Origin: Planomicrobium sp. Y74 | GTDB taxonomy: Bacteria; Bacillota; Bacilli; Bacillales_A; Planococcaceae | NCBI RefSeq assembly: GCF_003668635.1 | Contig: NZ_RCWH01000011.1 | Location: 1-52,416, forward strand | DNA length: 52,416 bases | Direction of reading: 5' to 3' | Shown: piece after piece, positions 48,068 through 52,416 of the stretch | Position numbering within the stretch: position 1 is the stretch's first letter | Layout: every line of letters starts with the position of its first letter | The notes under the pieces: generated by a model | Told to the model about the DNA's origin: nothing | What the model saw: the letters and a program-made list of their open reading frames with translations, nothing else | The model's database searches: none | Translations under genes and position numbers: made by a program

Positions 48068-49363
48068 TTAGTTTAATCCAAGCCGGTTGAAAATCATGTC
48101 CACTTGCTGTAAGTGATGGTTGTAGTCAAAGCAATCATCCAATTCATCTGTTGACAGCTGGGAAGTAATTGTTTCATTCGCTTCCACGATTTTACGAAAA
48201 TGCGTCTGGTTCTCCCACGCTTCCATCGCACATGGCTGCACCGTATCATACGCCGCTTCACGTGCCATTCCTTTATCGATCAATGCCAGCAATACCCGCT
48301 GCGAATAAATCAAGCCAAGTGTCGAGTCCATATTGCGCTTCATGTTTTCCGGGAATACCGTCAAATTCTTCACGATGTTGCCGAAACGATTCAGCATATA
48401 ATTCAAAGCGATGGTCGCATCAGGCAGGATTACTCTCTCTGCAGATGAATGCGAAATATCGCGTTCATGCCATAGTGATACGTTTTCGTATGCCGTCAGC
48501 ATATAGCCGCGGATCAAACGCGCAAGGCCAGTCATATTCTCAGAACCGATCGGATTCCGTTTATGCGGCATGGCTGATGAACCTTTTTGGCCTTTAGCAA
48601 AAAACTCTTCCACTTCACGTGTTTCTGATTTCTGCAGTCCACGAATTTCTGTCGCAAACTTCTCAATTGATGAACCGATCAATGCCAGTACACTCAAATA
48701 CTGCGCATGGCGGTCACGCTGCAATGTCTGTGTCGAAATCGGAGATGCCGCAAGACCAAGTTCCTTACACACATACTCTTCAACAAATGGATCGATATTA
48801 GCGTATGTTCCAACTGCGCCGGACATTTTGCCCGTTTCGATAGATTTTGCCGCCGCTTCAAAACGTTCCAGGTTGCGCTTCATTTCTTCATGCCATAAAG
48901 CGAGTTTCAGACCGAAAGTCGTCGGTTCTGCATGGACGCCGTGCGTCCGTCCCATCATTACAGTCATTTTATGTTCTTTGGCTTTATTTGCTAGTATTTC
49001 AATGAAATTCGTCAAATCTTTGCGAATAATCTCGTTTGCCTGTTTTAATAGGTAAGACAATGCCGTATCCACGACATCAGTAGATGTCAGACCATAATGC
49101 ACCCATTTGCGTTCTTCCCCAAGCGTCTCAGATACCGCACGTGTAAATGCCACCACATCATGGCGGGTCTCTTCTTCAATTTCAAGAATGCGGTCCACCG
49201 AAAACGAAGCGTTTTTTCTGATTAAAGCTACATCTTCTTTCGGGATATCCCCAATCTCTGCCCAAGCTTCACAAGCTAAAATTTCCACTTCAAGCCAAGC
49301 TTTGTATTTATTTTCTTCTGTCCAAATTGCGCCCATTTCGGGTCTTGTGTAACGTGCGATCAT
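48068..49363 (-). CDS. purB: Adenylosuccinate lyase
   Basis: Cleaves SAICAR and adenylosuccinate, acting in both IMP and AMP synthesis. It is 431 aa. The fumarase/aspartase-superfamily signature [12 protein letters not shown] is present, with the catalytic His in [14 protein letters not shown] and the [11 protein letters not shown] block. ATG 49363 with GGAGG upstream overlaps the purK stop (TAATG). Confidence 0.98.
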   Translation of the reverse strand: MIARYTRPEMGAIWTEENKYKAWLEVEILACEAWAEIGDIPKEDVALIRKNASFSVDRILEIEEETRHDVVAFTRAVSETLGEERKWVHYGLTSTDVVDTALSYLLKQANEIIRKDLTNFIEILANKAKEHKMTVMMGRTHGVHAEPTTFGLKLALWHEEMKRNLERFEAAAKSIETGKMSGAVGTYANIDPFVEEYVCKELGLAASPISTQTLQRDRHAQYLSVLALIGSSIEKFATEIRGLQKSETREVEEFFAKGQKGSSAMPHKRNPIGSENMTGLARLIRGYMLTAYENVSLWHERDISHSSAERVILPDATIALNYMLNRFGNIVKNLTVFPENMKRNMDSTLGLIYSQRVLLALIDKGMAREAAYDTVQPCAMEAWENQTHFRKIVEANETITSQLSTDELDDCFDYNHHLQQVDMIFNRLGLN

Positions 49364-50502
49364 TAGTTTTCCTCCAATTTGTCCGACCAAATGCCAGACG
49401 CTTCTATTTCATTTATTGTGCCTGCTAAATCTTTTGTAAGAATCGTTACATGGCCCATTTTCCGGTTATATTTTGCTTCTTCTTTGCCATAAAGATGGAT
49501 AGACCAACTCGGATAATGTGCGATTTTCGAGGCCAAAGGCGCTACATGCTGCCCCAATACATTGATCATCACCGTTTCCGACCATAATTCTGGTTTACGC
49601 AACGGCCAGCCGCAAATGGCGCGTATATGCTGATGAAACTGGGAACTGTTCGTTGCTTCAATCGAGTAATGACCTGAATTGTGCGGACGCGGTGCAAGTT
49701 CATTTACTATGACATCGCCATTTCTCAGCACAAACATTTCAACAGCTAAAGTTCCAACCATGCCAAGATGTTCTGCGATTTTTTCAGCAGCTTCGGTTGC
49801 TTTGGCAATTGTCGACTCATCCACCCGTGCAGGAACAATCGTTTCATGTAAAATATGATTTTTATGGATATTTTCCCCTATCGGCAATAAAGCTGTTTCC
49901 CCACTGCCGTTCCGCTGGATAATGACAGAAATTTCTTTGGTGAAATCCACAAATTCCTCGGCAACACAGACACCATTAGCGAACAGCGGCTCAGCAAGTT
50001 TCAAATCGTTCTCAGACCGAATCGTCACTTGCCCTTTTCCGTCATAACCGCCTTTTGCTGTCTTGACTATAAACGGATAATCGATTGTTGAACTTTGCTC
50101 AATGAGTTCAGCGTAATTTTCAGCGGTAATATAATTCACTACCTGAACACCAGATTTTGCAATTTCCTCTTTTTCATAAACCCGGTTCTGCGTAATACGG
50201 ATGAGCTCAGAGCCTTGAGGAACATATGCGATCTTACACAAATGCGATAATCCCTCAACATCGATGTTTTCAAATTCATAAGTAATGACATCACTCACTG
50301 CCGCCAGTTCCTCCAGTGCATCCAAATCATCATATGGAGCAATTAATTGCGTATCCGCTACCTGGCCAGTGGGTGAATCCATTGAGGGATCCAGCACTGC
50401 AATTTTAAACCCTGCTTCTTTGGCAGCCATCGCCATCATGCGCCCCAACTGGCCGCCGCCGATAATTCCAATGGTTTGTCCCGGCAAAATCGTTTTCATC
50501 AT
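49363..50502 (-). CDS. purK: N5-carboxyaminoimidazole ribonucleotide synthase
   Basis: ATP- and bicarbonate-dependent carboxylation of AIR to N5-CAIR; the ATP-grasp fold. It is 379 aa. [13 protein letters not shown] opens the protein; [13 protein letters not shown] is the ATP loop, and [20 protein letters not shown] the metal/ATP site. The first of two adjacent ATG codons (50502) has GGAGG 7 bases away; it overlaps the purE stop by 4 bp. Confidence 0.97.
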   Translation of the reverse strand: MMKTILPGQTIGIIGGGQLGRMMAMAAKEAGFKIAVLDPSMDSPTGQVADTQLIAPYDDLDALEELAAVSDVITYEFENIDVEGLSHLCKIAYVPQGSELIRITQNRVYEKEEIAKSGVQVVNYITAENYAELIEQSSTIDYPFIVKTAKGGYDGKGQVTIRSENDLKLAEPLFANGVCVAEEFVDFTKEISVIIQRNGSGETALLPIGENIHKNHILHETIVPARVDESTIAKATEAAEKIAEHLGMVGTLAVEMFVLRNGDVIVNELAPRPHNSGHYSIEATNSSQFHQHIRAICGWPLRKPELWSETVMINVLGQHVAPLASKIAHYPSWSIHLYGKEEAKYNRKMGHVTILTKDLAGTINEIEASGIWSDKLEEN

Positions 50503-50987
50503 ATAAGGTCCTCCGTGCTTTTTAGAACTTCAGCTTTGATACTTTCCCTGCGTGACTGCAACGCCACTGCCACCCCTTCGTCGTGGGCACCAAGTATCTG
50601 CGCTGCCAAAAGACCTGCATTTACAGCACCGGCTTTGCCAATCGCCACTGTAGCGACCGGCACTCCTCCAGGCATCTGAACAATTGACAGCAATGAATCC
50701 AAGCCGTTCAGCGTTTTAGACTCAATCGGAACGCCTATAACCGGCAACGTAGTTTTAGCGGCAACCATTCCAGGAAGATGGGCTGCCCCACCTGCTCCGG
50801 CAATAATCACTTTAAGTCCGCGTTTTCTTGCATCTTCAGCATAACTGAACATCAAATCTGGTGTCCGGTGGGCGGAAACTACCTGCTTGTCATAAGCTAT
50901 GTTCAGCTCGTCCAATACGTCACAAGTGTTTTTCATTGTCTCCCAATCACTCGAACTTCCCATGATCACACCGATTCTCGGATTCAT
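50499..50987 (-). CDS. purE: N5-CAIR mutase, PurE class I
   Basis: Moves the carboxyl group of N5-CAIR to carbon 4, giving CAIR. It is 162 aa. [10 protein letters not shown] (8-17), VVSAHRTPD and [15 protein letters not shown] are the substrate-phosphate and active-site loops, with catalytic His in SAHRTP. ATG 50987 follows AAAAGGAGAG; a longer frame to 51035 runs through the attenuator region and is not plausible. First gene of the pur operon. Confidence 0.97.
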   Translation of the reverse strand: MNPRIGVIMGSSSDWETMKNTCDVLDELNIAYDKQVVSAHRTPDLMFSYAEDARKRGLKVIIAGAGGAAHLPGMVAAKTTLPVIGVPIESKTLNGLDSLLSIVQMPGGVPVATVAIGKAGAVNAGLLAAQILGAHDEGVAVALQSRRESIKAEVLKSTEDLI

Positions 50988-51006
50988 CGAATCTCTCCTT
51001 TTAGAA

Positions 51007-51067
51007 AGTAAAAAGCCCTCAAATAAACTGCTCACTTTTACGTGAAAAGCAGTTTACTTAAGGACTT
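51007..51067 (-). terminator. Riboswitch-controlled terminator before purE
   Basis: Read leftward, AGTCCTTAAGTAAACTGC pairs with GCAGTTTATTTGAGGGCT (all differences are G-U pairs), followed by TTTTTACTTT. It stands between the purine aptamer and the purE start. Confidence 0.9.
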
Positions 51068-51135
51068 CAAAATCAACGAAATATAGACTGATGGCATACA
51101 TGCACATCCCTCGCGTCATTTCCATAAGTTGCTTT

Positions 51136-51203
51136 CCCGCATAGTCCAGACATTCCGGTGTCTTGGTAGAGACGCAGAAGCCAATTCTTCTGCATATATG
51201 GGG
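51136..51203 (-). promoter_or_regulatory. Purine (guanine-type) riboswitch aptamer
   Basis: On the minus strand: P1 CCCCATA/TATGCGGG; P2 GCAGAAG-AATTGG-CTTCTGC; J2/3 GTCTCTACC; P3 AAGACA-CCGGAA-TGTCTGG; J3/1 GACTAT. The C in GAC corresponds to the specificity base that pairs with guanine (a U would mean adenine), and the U in CTACC that separates guanine from deoxyguanosine types is kept. One difference from the usual TTT in J2/3 is at the flipped-out position. Guanine binding should trigger the terminator ahead of purE. Confidence 0.93.
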
Positions 51204-51214
51204 TTTCCTAATTA

Positions 51215-51243
51215 ATCATAACAATTCAATATTTACTAGTCAA
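51215..51243 (-). promoter_or_regulatory. Sigma-A promoter of the pur operon
   Basis: Read leftward, TTGACT (51243-51238) and TATGAT (51220-51215) with a 17-bp spacer, just upstream of the riboswitch. Confidence 0.88.
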
Positions 51244-51249
51244 CACTTA

Positions 51250-51291
51250 AATCCGAACATTAAGTTGTCAGAATATAGTATAGTTCGGATA
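51250..51291. promoter_or_regulatory. PurR operator: two inverted PurBoxes
   Basis: ATCCGAACAT (51251-51260) and TAGTTCGGAT (51281-51290) are inverted copies of the PurBox core. The CGAA and TTCG cores are 26 bp apart, equal to 16 bp between two 14-bp boxes as in B. subtilis. They lie just upstream of the -35. The PurR repressor should bind here when PRPP is low. Confidence 0.85.
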
Positions 51292-51307
51292 TTACTCTTT
51301 TAATAAT

Positions 51308-51496
51308 TTATTCTTCTATTTTTAACCCTTTAAATTTTATTATTTGCCTTACAGGTACTGGCACTCCATCTTTTTCTTCGAATAACGGTTCCTCTTTTCT
51401 GCCAGCTGCCATATACCCTTCAGCTTTCATGCGCTCCAGACAGTCTTCCATTGTCTCGTCTTCGGCAACTTCAAACCATATCGTTTTCTTACTCAT
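51308..51496 (-). CDS. yebG: NETI motif-containing protein (YebG-like)
   Basis: A 62-aa conserved Bacillales protein: [20 protein letters not shown], then [16 protein letters not shown], and a C-terminal [12 protein letters not shown]. It corresponds to YebG of B. subtilis, which has the same position upstream of purE. Function unknown. Its start overlaps the yebE stop (TAAATGA), so the two are coupled. Confidence 0.88.
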   Translation of the reverse strand: MSKKTIWFEVAEDETMEDCLERMKAEGYMAAGRKEEPLFEEKDGVPVPVRQIIKFKGLKIEE

Positions 51497-52035
51497 TTAA
51501 ATAGATTTCCTTTCCTAACCTGCTTTACCCAGAATCCTCCATGAATTGATTTAGGTTCATAAGCAATAATAAATGCTTTAGGATCGATTTCCTTAATAGT
51601 CGTATATAGTTTTAACTCCATTTTTCTCGGCGTTAAAATTTGCATGGACTGACGGTCGCCATCTCGTCCATTGGCTGCCCAATCAGTGACACCATAACCT
51701 TTTTCACGCAATGCTTTGGGTAAAAGATGGTTTTGTTCGCTAGTAATAACATTTACTGTAATATATCCGAGAGCCATCTTCTCTTCTATTTTAGATCCGA
51801 CAATAACTCCTGAACCATATCCGATTGCATATGCTACAAGATTTTGGATTTGGTCCAAGTTATCCAGCACCAATCCAAGACCCACTATATAAATCACTGT
51901 TTCTACCATACTGACCATCGCCGCTAAATAGCGATAGCCTTTTAACGTCATAATCATTCTTACAGTAAAAAATGATACATAGACAATATTGATGGAGAAA
52001 ATGATGATTATCATTAACCATGGATTTATTTCCAA
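51493..52035 (-). CDS. yebE: Membrane protein YebE (DUF2179 / UPF0316 family)
   Basis: About 180 aa with three N-terminal membrane segments (residues about 6-90) and a cytoplasmic DUF2179-type domain ([20 protein letters not shown], then [20 protein letters not shown]). This is the family pattern. DUF2179 domains resemble small ligand- or nucleotide-sensing folds; the role of YebE is not known. The start is probably TTG 52035: AAGGGG lies 8 bases before it. GTG 52044 overlaps that Shine-Dalgarno. Confidence 0.88.
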   Translation of the reverse strand: MEINPWLMIIIIFSINIVYVSFFTVRMIMTLKGYRYLAAMVSMVETVIYIVGLGLVLDNLDQIQNLVAYAIGYGSGVIVGSKIEEKMALGYITVNVITSEQNHLLPKALREKGYGVTDWAANGRDGDRQSMQILTPRKMELKLYTTIKEIDPKAFIIAYEPKSIHGGFWVKQVRKGNLFK

Positions 52036-52070
52036 TTCGTACACCCCTTCATTTTCCCTTAAGAATCAAG

Positions 52071-52205
52071 TTACATATTAGTGGAATCTTCACTATAAAG
52101 CAAGAGTGAAAGGTCGTCCATGCCTTTCCAATCACTGGGGCATTTATAGTAACTTACTCTTTTGCAGAACAATTTAAGTTGCTGATAGTGTTTATTCAAA
52201 TTCAT
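52071..52205 (-). CDS. Small hypothetical protein (44 aa)
   Basis: Starting from ATG 52205 (MNLNKHYQQLKLFCKRVSYY...). AAGGA lies 12 bases upstream, and a TATAAT box starts about 20 bases upstream of the ATG, which argues against a longer N-terminus. Two cysteines 8 residues apart and a charged middle are all that can be seen. I do not recognise a family. It lies between the rRNA operon end and yebE and could be a chance ORF. Confidence 0.4.
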   Translation of the reverse strand: MNLNKHYQQLKLFCKRVSYYKCPSDWKGMDDLSLLLYSEDSTNM

Positions 52206-52278
52206 CCTGTGTGATTTTCCTTCTATTATAAAGAAGGTGGTCTTTGACCATTTAGAAGCCAAACTTTCTTTTAACAAC

Positions 52279-52312
52279 AAAAAAGGCCGCTACCGCTTGC
52301 GCGGTAACGACC
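52279..52312 (-). terminator. rRNA operon terminator
   Basis: Read leftward, GGTCGTTACCGC pairs with GCGGTAGCGGCC (a G-U and one mismatch) around a GCAA loop, followed by TTTTTT. It lies just past the 5S rRNA. Confidence 0.92.
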
Positions 52313-52323
52313 TTCTTCTGTAT

Positions 52324-52416
52324 GCCCAGCGGCGTCCTACTCTCACAGGGGGAGACCCCCAACTACCATCGGCGCAAAAGAGCTTAACTGCCGTGTTCGG
52401 GATGGGAACGGGTGTG
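52324..52416 (-). rRNA. rrf: 5S ribosomal RNA, 3' part (truncated at window edge)
   Basis: On the minus strand the sequence begins CACACCCGTTCCCATCCCGA, continues ACACGGCAGTTAAGCTC and GCCGATGGTAGT, and ends GAGAGTAGGACGCCGCTGGG. These are the conserved loops B-E and the 3' strand of 5S rRNA. Roughly the first 25 bases lie outside the window. It marks the end of an rRNA operon transcribed toward the purine genes. Confidence 0.97.

Overview
The window looks like a chromosomal stretch from a low- to mid-GC Firmicute of the order Bacillales, most likely Planococcaceae (Planococcus or a relative). This rests on gene order shared with the Bacillus subtilis yeb-pur-yer-pcrB-pcrA-ligA-gat-yefA region, good Shine-Dalgarno sites, several TTG starts, and characteristic dispersed intergenic palindromes. 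Most genes are on the minus strand. The genus is inference.

Left part (1-11300): the end of an IS3-family insertion sequence abuts map. Then come thiT under a TPP riboswitch, an M20 peptidase, a small basic ORF, a cluster of GDSL esterase, M29 aminopeptidase and DEAD-box helicase, a DHA2 drug-efflux pump divergent from its TetR regulator, an amidase, and an fbpA-like gene.

Central accessory region (about 11900-18380): an A+T-rich island fills the 3' end of the rRNA methyltransferase gene rlmCD. A 19-bp direct repeat with one mismatch lies at 11918-11936 and 18363-18381, and the left copy still carries the displaced original last codons of rlmCD. The island holds a Gabija-like pair (OLD-type ATPase/TOPRIM nuclease plus a compact UvrD-like helicase), a frameshifted zinc-ribbon gene containing a heptamer repeat, a 477-aa protein with a C-terminal PD-(D/E)XK-like nuclease core and an unrecognised N-terminus, and the wreck of a large serine recombinase beside the right junction. 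It reads as an immobilised defence island.

Right of the island (18346-37800): rlmCD, cydA-cydB-cydS (cytochrome bd oxidase), a Nudix hydrolase, dagK, a thioredoxin-like protein, gatCAB, the CamS lipoprotein, ligA, pcrA, pcrB, yerC, yerA and a GNAT acetyltransferase. The yerB gene of B. subtilis is not seen; a palindromic repeat occupies that gap.

Purine block (38016-51300): the full purEKBCSQLFMNHD operon, transcribed leftward. Its control region has two inverted PurBoxes, a sigma-A promoter, a guanine-type riboswitch aptamer and an intrinsic terminator. A palindromic repeat sits inside the operon between purN and purH. Upstream lie a NETI-motif gene, yebE, a small ORF, and the 3' part of a 5S rRNA gene with its terminator at the right edge.
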